Positions 21,170 through 32,375 of a stretch of DNA of 64,000 nucleotides are shown here, piece after piece. The position numbers were made by a program, and so were the translations under genes. The DNA is taken from NCBI GenBank assembly GCA_004194705.1, contig SADC01001288.1, positions 682,001-746,000 of the forward strand, given 5' to 3'. The notes under the pieces are model-generated. The model made no database searches. It saw nothing but the letters and a program-made list of their open reading frames with translations, and was not told the origin of the DNA. Numbering within the stretch: position 1 is the first letter of the stretch; each line of letters starts with the position of its first letter. This stretch comes from Ditylenchus dipsaci (taxonomy: Eukaryota > Nematoda > Chromadorea > Rhabditida > Anguinidae).

Positions 21170-23732
21170 ATGGCAGCCGAAAGCAAGTCGCAAAATTCTT
21201 CGCTAACCTCATCCAATGAAAATCATTTCTTTAAAATTGGTAGGCTTTTGTTTTACAATCCTCTTACTTCGATCTGTGATTTCCAATCACTTCAGCCACA
21301 CTCAATTGCTGGTAATTCCTTTTTATATAAATCTTCAGTCACTTGGGTTTCGAATCGCTTATATACAGCTTCTTTCAGGGCTATTCCTCAACCATGGCCA
21401 ATCGGAAGCAAACATCGGTGCTGTTTCAGCTTCATTTTTTCTATAGTAATAGAGAATTTTGCAGAAAATTGCGCATAGGAAAGTTGATCGAGGCATTAGG
21501 AGCATGTGAATGCAACTATGATGTGGTAACACTGCAAGAGGTAAAAATTTGGTGGTCTTACATCATATTCAGTGGCAATTGTCGGGAATTTTTAGCTATG
21601 GAGTGAAGACGACTTTCTTCTCATTGCGCATCAAGTGGCCGAAAAGTATCCATATTCACATTACTTCCACAGGTTCTTTAATCTGGGTTATTTCACCAGT
21701 CAATAGCTTATGGTTTTAGTGGTTTCACAGGGAGTGGCACAGCAATCATCAGTCAGTATCCGATAACATGTGAGCAATTTATTAAATTGTTGCGAATAAA
21801 CTTCTTTACTCAAAAAATATATTTAGCAACGCTGCTTCATCGCTATTCTTTGAACGGATTTGCCCATCACATTCATCGTGGAGATTGGTTCGGCGGCAAA
21901 ATCGTTGGGATGGCAGAAGTGACTATTGGTGATCTGAAGGTTTCTATCTATACCACACACGTATGTACTTTTCATCCTTTTTCCGTTTCTTTATTGGTTT
22001 CTGGCTCTTCTTATTCAGCTGCATGCCGAGTACAACCGCAAGAATGATCTATATTTGCCGCACAGAATATCACAATGCTATGAGTTGGCTCAATTCGTTC
22101 GTCATACTAGTCTGGGTATCAATTGTTACTGGCAAGCTAAAACAAATTTACATAAAATATTTAAGGTGCCGATTTTGTTGTTCTGACCGGAGACTTGTAA
22201 TGGTCAAAATTTGCCTTTTATCAAGTTTAATTTTGAAACTTTAGCAACATCGAGCCGAATGATCTTGGTTACCATCTGTAAGTTGCATAATAAATATAAA
22301 ATGCCGTATTCACCACACAATTCGGTCCATTTTGTTGCAGGGGATTTTTTTTGTAAAAATGCTTTGGGGACCACAGCATTTAATTGGCTGTATTTTTGAT
22401 GAAGGAATGGCTTTTCTTAGTTTCTGACTCTACAATTTAGAGTCGTGAATATAGCCCAATTATCTGATGCTTGGGAATGTAGACCAAATCGGGTAATTCT
22501 GAAATAAATTAAATGACTTGTAAAGTTGAATGCTTTTTAGGATGCACCAGAGTCTTTTTGTGCTGGAATGACGTAATTTACCTTTATCTTCTGGTTGATT
22601 GCTGATCTGACAAACTTAATTTTTCAGTTGCGATCGTCCAGACAATTGCTTCACCAGTCCTAGTGTTCTCAAAGATTCACCTCAGGGAAAGCGCCTTGAT
22701 TATATAATGTTCCAAAGCCGTCGGGTGGGACTAGAAGTAAAGGGTGAGCTGATTACAATAATCTGTTCTTCACATTTAATAAAAACGTTGTTTAGAATGC
22801 AAAAATTGTTTCGGTCAGATTGAAAGCATGGATAAACCTATGAACTATTCCGATCACGTATCTTTTTGAACCGATCTCCCAAACTGGCTTTTTTATTGGA
22901 CTGAAATTTCAGGATGGTCTATGTGCAACATTTCTGATGAAAGCAGGTAATCTATATTTGAATGATTGGCCCTGCATCCTTTTACTATAACCTAAAGCTG
23001 GATTAACTATTTCACTTACAGATCCACCAACAGAATCTTCGTCGGATCGTGAGCGGCACATTGCTACTGAGCGGCTCTTCCTTGATAAATCCTTACGTAT
23101 TCTGGAAGAGGGAGAAGTCAGAGGTAGGTCGTTATTTTTTCTGGTTACAATGTCTGTCTGACACTCATTTTGCAGTTCTGTGGATCGCCGCCTGTGAGTT
23201 TGGATAAGTTAGATTTTTCCTTGAACGACTCTTAGAATTTTACAGATTTCTAGCTCTTTGTTTCATTCTATTCGCTCTGCTGGTGGCTACACTTAACATC
23301 GAGTCAAGTTTTCCCTACTTGTTTGTTGTGGTTTGTCTTTTCATATTGAAGATTTTTTTTCTGATTATCCCGTATATATCTTTCAGGTAGCGATAATCAG
23401 ATTCGTCTCTACGTTATTGATCGGTAAGACCTTATTGCTTCGATCATTTTCTTTGGGGTAGCAATCTGTCCATTTTCAGGTTTTCGTTGTGGTAGGTTTT
23501 TCTGTAATCAGTTAGGTTTAGAATCTTTCCCGAAACTCTTTAACGAAAGTTTTTATGGTGTTCAAGGAGCACTTAAATTTAAATGTTTTAATTTTTAAGG
23601 CATGGATTCATTGGCCTTACAATAGAAATGAAAGCCTTGAAAGAAACCAAATTTTCTATGCGCAAGGTGTCTTATTTTATTTGACTTGCCGATTTTAGTT
23701 TTGTTTTGCAGATTCTCCGAGCTATAACCTAG
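21170..23732 (+). CDS. SMPD2: Neutral sphingomyelinase (nSMase1 type)
   Basis: Mg-dependent phosphodiesterase of the DNase I-like fold that cleaves sphingomyelin to ceramide and phosphocholine at membranes. Twenty-two exons join in phase: 21170-21239, 21296-21311, 21379-21417, 21465-21540, 21596-21672, 21720-21769, 21827-21960, 22019-22115, 22166-22196, 22245-22277, 22441-22492, 22541-22572, 22628-22743, 22796-22857, 22913-22946, 23022-23123, 23176-23193, 23254-23330, 23387-23423, 23480-23491, 23626-23666 and 23712-23732. They give 408 residues (human 423). Signatures are TLNCWAIPQPWPIGS, VVTLQE, FTGSGTAIIS, HRGDWFGGKIVG, TTHLHAEYNR, LTGDFNIEPND, KRLDYIMF and the catalytic NYSDHDGLCATF. Two hydrophobic C-terminal segments fit membrane anchoring. 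The last four junctions are least certain. An AATAAA lies near 23820. Confidence 0.92.
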
Positions 23733-24067
23733 AAGTATTCCTGTGATCTAGTATCTTTTGTAGTCTGTATGCCAATGTGTATTTTTATTTGACTAAAGAG
23801 AGTTTTATTGTCTGCCAAAAATAAAGATTTAACTTCCGTGATTCTGTGTTGTTTTCTCTTCTGATATGTTATTTTTCGGGCTCTGTCTTACTTTGATGCA
23901 TTATTTGTTTCTGGCTATTCCTCAGTTTTGGTTTCATGAGTTCACATGATTTTATTTTTAAATTTTTTCAATAACAAAAATGTAAAAATTCTAATTCTCG
24001 TAATTGTAAGAAAAAAAACCTCCTACCTGTGTTGTGCCTTGTGGTAGCTAAAAATCTGGAGCAGTTT

Positions 24068-24492
24068 CGGAATACACACCCCAGTCAATTTCGGTTTACG
24101 CACCCCACTCAATTTCGGTATACACACCCAGTTAATCTTGTAATACACCACTTATTTCACCCCACAATTGAAAGCTTGGAATGTTAGCCTCACAATGGTG
24201 TGAAAATTAATCGGTTTAGTTCACAAACATCAATTTATTTTGATTAAAATAGCGTCGAATCATTTCATGTATTTTCGGTTCGAGGCTATTTTGGTTCGAG
24301 GCTATTTTAATCAAAATAAATTGATTTTTGTTAACTAAACCGATTAATTTTCACACCATTGTGTAGCTAACATTCTAAGCTTTCAATTGTGGCGTAAAAT
24401 AAGTGGTGTATTACAAAATTAACTGGGTGTGTATACCGAAATTGAGTGGGGTGCGTAAACCGAAATTGACTGGGGTGTGTATTCCGAAATTT
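24068..24492. repeat. 425-bp palindrome
   Basis: TTTCGGAATACACACCCCAG at the left mirrors CTGGGGTGTGTATTCCGAAA at the right, with arms of about 205 bp around TATTTTGGTTCGAGGCTATT near 24285. Each arm carries three spaced AATTTCGGT motifs. It lies between SMPD2 and MRPL22 and holds no gene. Confidence 0.9.
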
Positions 24493-24980
24493 AGCCAAAA
24501 ATCTAGAAAAAGCTACCTGAATCTTTTTTTGGTCAAAATTATATTACGGATTAAGAAGTTTGGTGATTTATTCATAGTTGGGCGGTAGTTGGGAAAAGAT
24601 ACTCACAAAGGCATGCCCATGTGTTTCAAAAGTTAAGGCAGGGACCAGCAATTTTTTTTTGAATCGATCCGTTTTCGACTCGTTTTGCGTCAATTCAATA
24701 TTAAAAACCTTACACTACTTTTCAAAAACTAGGCAGAAAATTAAAAAATTTAGATGGAACAGTGTTTTCAAAAGGAAAGGCAAATAGTAAAAGCAAACTC
24801 TAAAATCAAGTGAAAGGCAAAGTGAAAGGCAAATTTGCCTTTCACTTCAGTTTGCCTTTTAATAAATTGCTGTTCCCCGCCTTTTCTCCGTGTCGCGCAC
24901 GTGCATGCCCCTTTAAATACCACACTAATTAAACTTGACACCCTTTTTGCTCGTAAATACGATATTGATCAAAATCTAAT
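24493..24980. other. Intergenic region, no gene seen
   Basis: AT-rich sequence with a local inverted pair at 24800-24860 (CAAAGTGAAAGGCAAATTTG). No splice-consistent coding sequence. Confidence 0.45.
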
Positions 24981-24981
24981 T

Positions 24982-25246
24982 ACCGTATATTCTTTAATAA
25001 AGACCACTCTCTAATTAACGACCACTCTTTAATAAACGACCGCTTTCAGGACCTATATCTCAGCCTAGAGTAAATATTTTGAAGATCTGTTTTCAGCGTT
25101 TCCCTAACTCCCATGAGATCTAGCGATTCCACTTTCTAGATTTCAGATTTTCACTCAAAAATTTCGAGATCGATCTCTCATTTTTCAGATTTTTGAGAGG
25201 TTGAAAAATAAACGACCATGGTCTTTTAATAAAGAATATACGGTAT
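24982..25246. mobile_element. CCGTAT-family MITE
   Basis: TACCGTATATTCTTTAATAA and its complement TTAATAAAGAATATACGGTA bound the element inside TA. Extra AATAAACGACC units repeat inside the left arm. A second family member follows 30 bp later. Confidence 0.85.
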
Positions 25247-25277
25247 TCGGTTATTTCAGTCTGGTCTTAACGTATAT

Positions 25278-25524
25278 ACCGTAATTCCTCTAATAAGCCG
25301 CCCCCCCCCTAAATTCAAAAAACTGGTTTCTGGCATTGTGTTTTTGACCTATGTTTCGAAGACCACTTTTAGGCAAGTCACCATCTATTTTGTAGCTCAT
25401 CTTACTGGCTATAAATTGAGGGGTAACTTGCCAAAGAGGAGTCTTCAAAAAATGGGTTAAAAACACAATGCCAAGAACACGATTTTGAATCACAGGGGGG
25501 CGGCTTATTAGAGGAATTACGGTA
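25278..25524. mobile_element. CCGTAT-family MITE directly upstream of MRPL22
   Basis: TACCGTAATTCCTCTAATAA and TTATTAGAGGAATTACGGTA are perfect terminal repeats within TA. It ends 28 bp before the MRPL22 start codon, so it occupies the position of the proximal promoter. Confidence 0.88.
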
Positions 25525-25551
25525 ATATTTTAACTTTAATCTAGGATAGTT

Positions 25552-28500
25552 ATGAACCGCTTGTCGATTTCAAATGGCATCTTGTGTTGGATAAAGCCGG
25601 CATTAGGAGTACGATTTTGTTCTACGTCCTTGACAAACTCAAGTAAGTGACTCAAAAGCTTTTCACAGTGAAGGTCGAGAGTCGGATGTCAGACTGTGTA
25701 AAGGTACTAGCTCGGTTGCTTTTGAACATTTTTCGGTTTGAAAATGGTTTTTTGTCCAAGGTTTCATAAGCAAAGTCCAATATTTTGACAAAAAATTTAT
25801 GATACGGTTACAGACCTTCGACTTCATCCGCCTTTTTACATTCTAGCCACTCTATTAATTACAGCATCTGATGTCATGGTTTATACGATTTATCATTTAA
25901 GACGATCAGTGGCAGCAGAGAGGAAAGTTCGGGAATAAAACTATTCAGCGTCATGAGAGTCCTCCGACAAAGGTGTATTACGCTCCGGAATGGCAATTAG
26001 ACAAAACAGAAGCAGATAAGGAATACGACCCTCTCCGTGCTTATGGTTATATCCTTGTCTTTTTACCCGTATTTTTATAAAATATATTTTTGAGGAACAA
26101 CACCTGAGAAGTGGGAATATTACAATAAGGTATGGAAGCTATTATTTTTTGAAAGTATTCTTCAAGCCACTTAGTTTTAGATTGTCTGGCCAAAAGGTTA
26201 TGTAGTGCCGGAGACAGGTCTGCCTAAATCCAGGGAGATGTTTCATTGCCGAGAATCCATCCATTTCTACCCAAGAGAATGTGGAATGCTTGCCAGCTCG
26301 GTATGTGGTCTTGTTTATCATTTTCTTTCAGTTTACTCAAATTTACCGAGGCTTTATTTAGTAAGACGAATGAATGCCAAGGTTTGGTTGGTTCTAGTTA
26401 TTTTACCTAATTAAATAAAGAAATGTTTCAGGAAGCATGTATGCAGTTAAATTTCAAGCAGAACAAGGTTAGGGCTCTAAAAAAGATACTACTGTCAGCG
26501 TTTTTTGTTGTAGGCCTCTCTGATACTTGCTGAAGTTATCAAGGAAGCGATGGATCGTGCCAAGAAAGAGGTTTGCATATATACTTCTTGTTCTTTGGAC
26601 ATATTTTTTTTCAGTTCCACATTGAAAACCCCGAGAAGATGTACGTGGCAGAAGCTTTTCACATTCAAAGCAACATCATCAAAGGACGTCGTCGACACGC
26701 ACGGGACAATTGGACAACAATCCGCTACAGGTATATTTGATTTTAGAGTTGCTGACAGGTAATAAATAAATTTTTAGATACATCAACTTATTCGTCCGGT
26801 ATGATTTTTAAAGAGCCCTCTGCTATTTTTATCATGCAATTTTCTTGCTGTATTTTACCGTAATTGGGGAGTTAGGGGGTTGTAACCCTGAGTATAGCAT
26901 TGAAGAGATCGGTTACAAACAATTTTTTACTTAGTACGGCCAGTTAGTAATGGTTTTTGAGCGGCCAGTTAGCAATGGCCAATTCGCAATGGTTTTTCGA
27001 AAATTTTGTCAAAATGAAAGTCTTGACAAGAAATGTATGTTTTTATTGAGAGCTCACAATGGAGTTAGGAAGTCAGATTTTGAGATCTGCGGGGTTCTGT
27101 GTCTGCAAGGTTAAAACATTTTCTAGTTCCTAAGCCTGAGTATCTCTGTACTTGAAGTCTTAACCTGAAAAATTACGTTTCAATAGGTGGAAAAGATTAC
27201 TGCAGGGCTGCCATTTGTCCTTTTTTAATAAGATTACCGTATATACTCTATTAATCAGGCATGCCGGGTTATTTTTCAACCCTCTCGAAATCGGGAAAAT
27301 TATGAGTTGATCTCGAAATTTTTGGGTGTATACCCAAAATCTAAAATCTTTTCCGTGGACTGAGATATGGGTCCTCAAAGTCAAGGGGGCCGGATTTTTA
27401 GAGGGTGCCGGAATAATAGAGTATATACGGTAGTCTTTTTCAGAAGCTCATATCCTTTTTATATATCAAAATTTCAGTCAAAATCTTTTTTTTTGCTTCT
27501 ATGACAACTAGCTATAAGGACATGGGGTTAAGCAAACACTTCGTGTTTAAAGTAGTGCTAGCGGCTTCTTCGAAGCCTGGAATTTTAATAGGTAATTGAC
27601 CAGGAGGTACCCACCCCGGTCTTGGAGTTTGAGTGCGTGAAATCGTGATTTTGGTCTCATCAAACCCGATTCACCACATGATTTAGCATACAATAGGGTG
27701 GTTTGTTTTTAATTTGACCAAAACTTTTTTTCAGATGAAATAGGTGGATATCCACCTGACCAGGAGGTACCCACCTCGGTTTTGGGGTTCGGGTCCGTTG
27801 AATCATATTTTGGTCTTGTCAAACACAATTTGCCACACAATTTTGCATATGATACGGTGGTTTGTTTTCAAATTTGACCAAAACTTTTTTTCACGTGAAA
27901 CAGGTGGATATCCACCTGACCAGGAGATACTCGCCCGGTTTCGGGTTCGGGTGGGTTAAATCGTAATTTTCGTCCTGTCGAACAGGATTCGCCACACGAT
28001 TTTGCATGTGATAGCATGGTTTGTTTTTCAATCTAACAAAAAAATATTTTTCAGGCCATCCAGCTGGTCTCCAGCTGGTCAGGTGGGCATCCAGCTGATC
28101 AGGTGGTACCCACCCCGGGTTTTAAGATTTCGGTGGCTGAAATCGCAATTTTAGTCTTGTCAAACACGATTCGTGGCCCGATTTTACATAGAATAGCATT
28201 ATTATTTTAGCCTTATAACAGTATTTTTTGAATTCCGTGCAGGACCAACCACGATTATTTCAAACTCAATTCACAGGCCGAATTTAGCTAAAAAATCGTG
28301 TGTTTGTACCAAAATCGGGCCTGTGCTCGATTTTGGCCAGACCTTTATTTTGGAATTTTATTACCGTTTTGAAGCCCTTGAAAATCGGGTGGGGCTATCG
28401 CAGATAGCTTGCAATAAAATTGGCAAAAAAACCACGGCTTCATATATTAAAAATCGAAAGAAAGTTTTTAAAAAGTTGCCAAAATTCGAGGTCAAAAAAG

Positions 28501-29682
28501 GCCGATTTTTGGGCTGAGTACCGAGTTTGTCTCCACAAAAAACTTTTTTTGCACAATTTTTTAATTTTTAACATCTCATACCAAAATGACCGCTATATTA
28601 TGTAGATTTAACCTACTAAAATGTGAAACCCGCCCACTTTGGCCAAAACCCAACTTTCTAAATTGAGAAAGTCAAAAAAATTGACCAAAACCCAAATCAA
28701 TTTTCCAAAATTTTTTAAAAAGACCCGGATTTTTAGCATTTTTCCATATTCTGCACGATATTCTGACTGTCCGATGTGCAAAAATCCAAAAAATGTGATC
28801 GTGCCAAAAACCCCTGGAATTCGGTTCACCAGCCAACCGGGCTAGATGCTTAGTTTTTTCTTATAATGTAGTCGGAATAAGCCCTGGACAAAATGACTCT
28901 CTTCCTTCAAAAAAGGCAAAATTTCCTTTTTTTGGCCAAATGTCTTTTTTTAATTTTTTCAAGATGGTAGCCCTGGACTACTGACATTCTAACTCCACCT
29001 CGATCGAGCACTTAAAGGACCATAGCCGTCGCCGACAACGAGAATTTCAAATGTCTTAATTCGCGCGGGGAAGTTCTCTTTCGTCTCGCACTGTACTCTT
29101 TTGACTTGCTTCGAATGACTCAAAAGAGTACAATGAAATACGAAAGGGAACTGTCCCGCGCGAATTCAAACATTTGAAATTATCGTTGTCGGCGACGGCT
29201 ATGGTTCTTTTAGGGAAAAGTCTCTGCGTATATTTTGTTCCCTTATTTGTTGTTTTATAAGTATACTTGTTTTTTGGTTTTCATTGTTTATCAATAACAT
29301 TACAGAGAAGATTTAGCAGGATGACTTTAGGGCAGTGTTTGATTTGACAATTGTTCGGGCTAGAAACAGTATTGATGACATTTTAATGAAATTTTTGCTT
29401 TATACTTTTCCGTATATATAGTGTCTTTCGAGCAGTTCGTGATAGCCCGCATCTGTCTTCTGACTGTCTCCCTAAAACCATTGCTAAATGGCCGCTCTAA
29501 AAACCATTTCTAGCTGTCCATTGCTAACTCGCCAACTCCCAATATTTACAATACTTGATTTTCAGATTGGAAGAAGGCGAACCACCGACATACAAGGAAG
29601 AGCTCCGGAAGCAGATGGCTGGACGAAAATGCGCGACTACTATCAATATCTTCGTTCCAGAGATATCAAATATTCCTTGTAG
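25552..29682 (+). CDS. MRPL22: Mitochondrial large-subunit ribosomal protein uL22m
   Basis: Structural protein of the mitochondrial 39S subunit. Ten exons: 25552-25642, 25902-26045, 26095-26129, 26181-26304, 26362-26381, 26432-26467, 26514-26570, 26615-26730, 26778-26798 and 29566-29682 (TAG). The first exon encodes a targeting peptide, MNRLSISNGILCWIKPALG, then RFCSTS, a plausible cleavage region. The core VIKEAMDRAKKEFHIENPEK, SNIIKGRRRHARDNW and YINLFVRLEEGEPP follow L22 order. The C-terminus YYQYLRSRDIKYSL parallels the human tail ending RSRTIVHTL. One base appears to be missing in the AAAA at about 29626, where the frame jumps before RDYYQYL; allowing for it gives 253 residues. The donor at 26304 was chosen to keep phase. 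The 2.8-kb last intron is packed with repeats. Confidence 0.92.
27237..27431. mobile_element. CCGTAT-family MITE
   Basis: TACCGTATATACTCTATTAA opposes AATAATAGAGTATATACGGTA, flanked by TA. GGTTATTTTTCAACCCTC inside matches the 10823 copy. Confidence 0.8.
27590..28235 (+). repeat. Tandem repeat with ~160-bp unit, about four copies
   Basis: Each unit contains a GGTGGATATCCACCTGACCAGG-type block, then GGTTTTGGGGTTCGGGT, then TTGTCAAACACAATTTGCCA, then GGTGGTTTGTTTTCAA. Units begin near 27595, 27742, 27903 and 28056 and drift in sequence, the last most. The AGGTGGATATCCACCT core is itself palindromic. Confidence 0.8.
29013..29212. mobile_element. 200-bp MITE with TTAAAGGACCATAGCC ends
   Basis: AAGGACCATAGCCGTCGCCG at the left and CGGCGACGGCTATGGTTCTT at the right, with TTA on each side. 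It contains a central inverted CTTTTGACTTGC/GACTCAAAAGAG pair. It is a short non-autonomous relative of the 4871-7084 element. Confidence 0.85.
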
Positions 29683-29833
29683 ATTGTGATATAGATTGTT
29701 AGTAATTGTCAAATAAATGTTTTGAGGTTATGGTAGATTTCGGGCACCTATTTTTTTGTATGAAGATATTTATTGGTTGGCGTAAAGTTACGATTCTCAT
29801 TCTTAGTAATCAGATTATAGAACTACAACAAAA

Positions 29834-30948
29834 ATGGAGGCAGACCAAAACACCCAGCCCCTAACTGACCTGGAAAAGAACGCTTTGGCCAGAAAGGAAC
29901 GCCTGAGAAATGTTCGGGCAAAGATGTCCACAAATGAAAAAGACGGTGAAGGCAATTCTGACGCCGAGTAAGACCTGTTTTATGCGTTGCACATTGGCAA
30001 CTTGAATTCGATTGTTTTAGCCCACTAGTATTCCGCTCATACAAGCCCATAGATGCTGACCAACCATCTGGAAATGCGGATGAGCAGATGACAGTGGTGG
30101 AAAATGTGATCAAGGAACAGATTGAGAATACTTTCGACACTTCAGTCCAAGACTCGCTGGTATTTTTTGAAGTATCAGGATCTACTTAAATTAAACTGAT
30201 GATGTATTTATCAATAGTTTTGGTTCACATTTGTGATTATTGGTGCTGTTCAGAAAAACTTTCTAAACCTTTTCAAACAGTGACTGTTTGTATACTAGGG
30301 TCGATTGTCGATTCTATACTAGGGTCGATTTTTTCTTTTTTTTGAATACCAATTTTTTTTAAATTTCAGTCAAAATTTTTTTTCGCTTCGAAATGGCAAT
30401 AAGAACTAGATAAAATGAACTTTTTTGTTCAAAAATGGTCAAAATGTTTTTTTTTCCCAAATGTCGTTTTTTAAAAAATTTCGAGATGGCAGCCCTATTT
30501 TAGAATGTGGTCAAGGCAAAGGCATATTAATGCACAAAGCTTCCCATTTCAATATTTTACCATCAAATTGAACATCGTGTTAACCTTTTTCATAGCCAAA
30601 GTTAGGCTAACTTATTAAAAAAATTATGTAAGAAAATTGGTCTCGAATCTGTTCATTTAGAAATAATTTCAATGCGAATCCTATTTTGCAGGATTTGAGC
30701 ACACTCGCCCCTCGCAAAGTGGACTGGGATCTCCGCAGAGGCATCCAATCTAAACTTGATATTCTAGACAGAAAGACTCAAAAGTCTATTTCTGCTTTGA
30801 TTCGTAAGTTTCTCAAAGCAATTTTTGTAAACAGAAAAATCAATCCTCGTTTTTAGGCAAGCGCCTGGAATCAGGTGATTCAGACCTGCTTGTGTCTGCG
30901 GTCAACGCAGCTCCCACGGCAACGGCTGATGATGACGATGATGAATGA
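29834..30948 (+). CDS. CCDC12: Coiled-coil domain-containing protein 12 (Cwf18-like splicing factor)
   Basis: Small spliceosome-associated protein of the Cwf18 family. Exons 29834-29967, 30021-30159, 30692-30803 and 30857-30948 (TGA) join in phase to 158 residues (human 166). The N-terminus LEKNALARKERLRNVRAK is the charged helical region. LAPRKVDWDLRRGIQSKL and DRKTQKSISALIRKRL form the family's conserved C-terminal half. The tail is acidic (poly-Asp). The start lies 151 bp after the MRPL22 stop on the same strand, with an acceptor-like TCAGATTATAG 13 bp before the ATG, an arrangement seen in trans-spliced operons. The third intron contains family C-type ends (TTCTATACTAGGGTCGA) at about 30295-30330. 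Confidence 0.93.
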
Positions 30949-32375
30949 AAATGATTGGGTTTTGGGTTTGACATTTTATTGGCCTGAAATACACTTTTGG
31001 AGATATCTTTCATTGTTTACGTTCTGCTTATTGATTTCATATATAAATCTTGTATTATAATTTCGACTACCATTAGATTGGATACAAACTGTGATCGGAC
31101 ACACTTTTTTTCAAATTTGCCCCTTTTGGTGCTTATTCTGGGACACACGTTTGAGCCCGTTCTAACATGCGCTGGCCCACCCTTGCCTAAGCTAAAAACG
31201 TTACAAAAACATGCAAGAAACCAAAGTTTTAAAACGTGCCAATTTGAAAAAAGTGTATCCAATCACAATTTGTATCCAACTGCGATTTTACCAGTGTTTT
31301 CGAAACTCACACTTACACTTTTGCCTCACGCTAACTTCACATACATTTTTTTCATATTTTTTGTTTTCGTATATCAGAAAATTTTAAACAATTTTGTAGC
31401 TGAGATATTTCTCTTTCTCAAAAAAAATTTCGACAAAATCACGCCAAGTGTTAGGTAAAAAACCAAGTGTGAGCCTCACATTTCCTCAAATTTGGAAGTG
31501 ATACCTTATTAGAGGAAATCAGTGTTTTCAAAAATGAGAATCACCAGAATGAGAAGGATTTCACATTGACAATGAGAATGAGAAGCAGAAATTTTCAGAA
31601 TGAGAAGCATAATGAGAATGAGAAATGAGAATGAGAAGCATAATGCTTCTCATTCTCATGTTGACTTTTTTCTCATTCTCATGTTACTCTCATTTCTGCT
31701 TCTCATTCTCATGTTGAACACTTTCTCATTCTCATCCCATTCTCGTTTCTCATTCTCACTTCCGTTTCTGCCTCTCATTCTCATTTTGAAAAGCTTCTAC
31801 GGAACGACTAAGGGTATATAAAAACCTCCTAAGGTGGATCAGGACCACTCAGGATCCTCTTAAAGAAAAAGGTTTGTAAGGAAAAATAGTTTGTTCCTGA
31901 AACCAGATAAATGACCAGCCATTCTCGAGTTAACTATTTTCTCATCCTCATGAAAAATTTAATGAATAAATAGCTAACATGAGGATTAGAAAATAGCTAA
32001 CATGAGCATGAGAATGAGAAAATAGTTGACTAAAGAATGAGAAAATAGTTGACTAAAGAATGAGAAAATAGTCAACATGAGAATGAGAAACATTATACTT
32101 CTCATTCTCATGTTGACTATTTTCTCATTGTCATTGTCATTCTCATGTTACTCTCATTTCTGCTTCTCATTCTTCTCATTCTCATTTATGCTTCTCATTA
32201 CTGAAAACACTGGAGGAAATACGGTATATTTAAGATGACTCTCAAAAGTATTTTTGGCCGAAAACTGAAATACAAAATTTAGCAAGATTTTTAAAATATG
32301 TATTACTTTGGTATCATAAAATTATTTATTATAAATAGTTTTTTTATAAAAAAAATGACCAGAATACAATAAAAA
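30949..32375. repeat. Repeats incl. a 730-bp element filled with GAGAATGA-type tracts
   Basis: At 31495-32226 the ends TTATTAGAGGAAATCAGTGT and ACACTGGAGGAAATACGGTA are opposed and fit the CCGTAT family. The inside consists of long runs of AATGAGAATGAGAA and the complement TTCTCATTCTCAT, arranged as large inverted blocks around 31650, 31960 and 32110. 30949-31494 holds the CCDC12 3' flank and a CTTGCCTAAGCTAAAAACG repeat piece. No gene seen. Confidence 0.6.

Larger units (their letters stand above)
26938..29545. mobile_element. 2.6-kb inverted-repeat element in the last MRPL22 intron
   Basis: GGCCAGTTAGTAATGGTTTT, GAGCGGCCAGTTAGCAATGG and AATTCGCAATGG at 26938-26998 are mirrored at 29474-29538 (ACCATTGCTAAATGGCCGC.., CCATTGCTAACTCGCC). 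The pair encloses other repeats, so this is an old element filled by later insertions. No transposase was recognised. Confidence 0.6.

Noticed and set aside
25552..25642. Exon of a separate protein reading EPLVDFKWHLVL
   Set aside because: A different frame from the ATG gives a clear mitochondrial targeting peptide and joins in phase to MRPL22.
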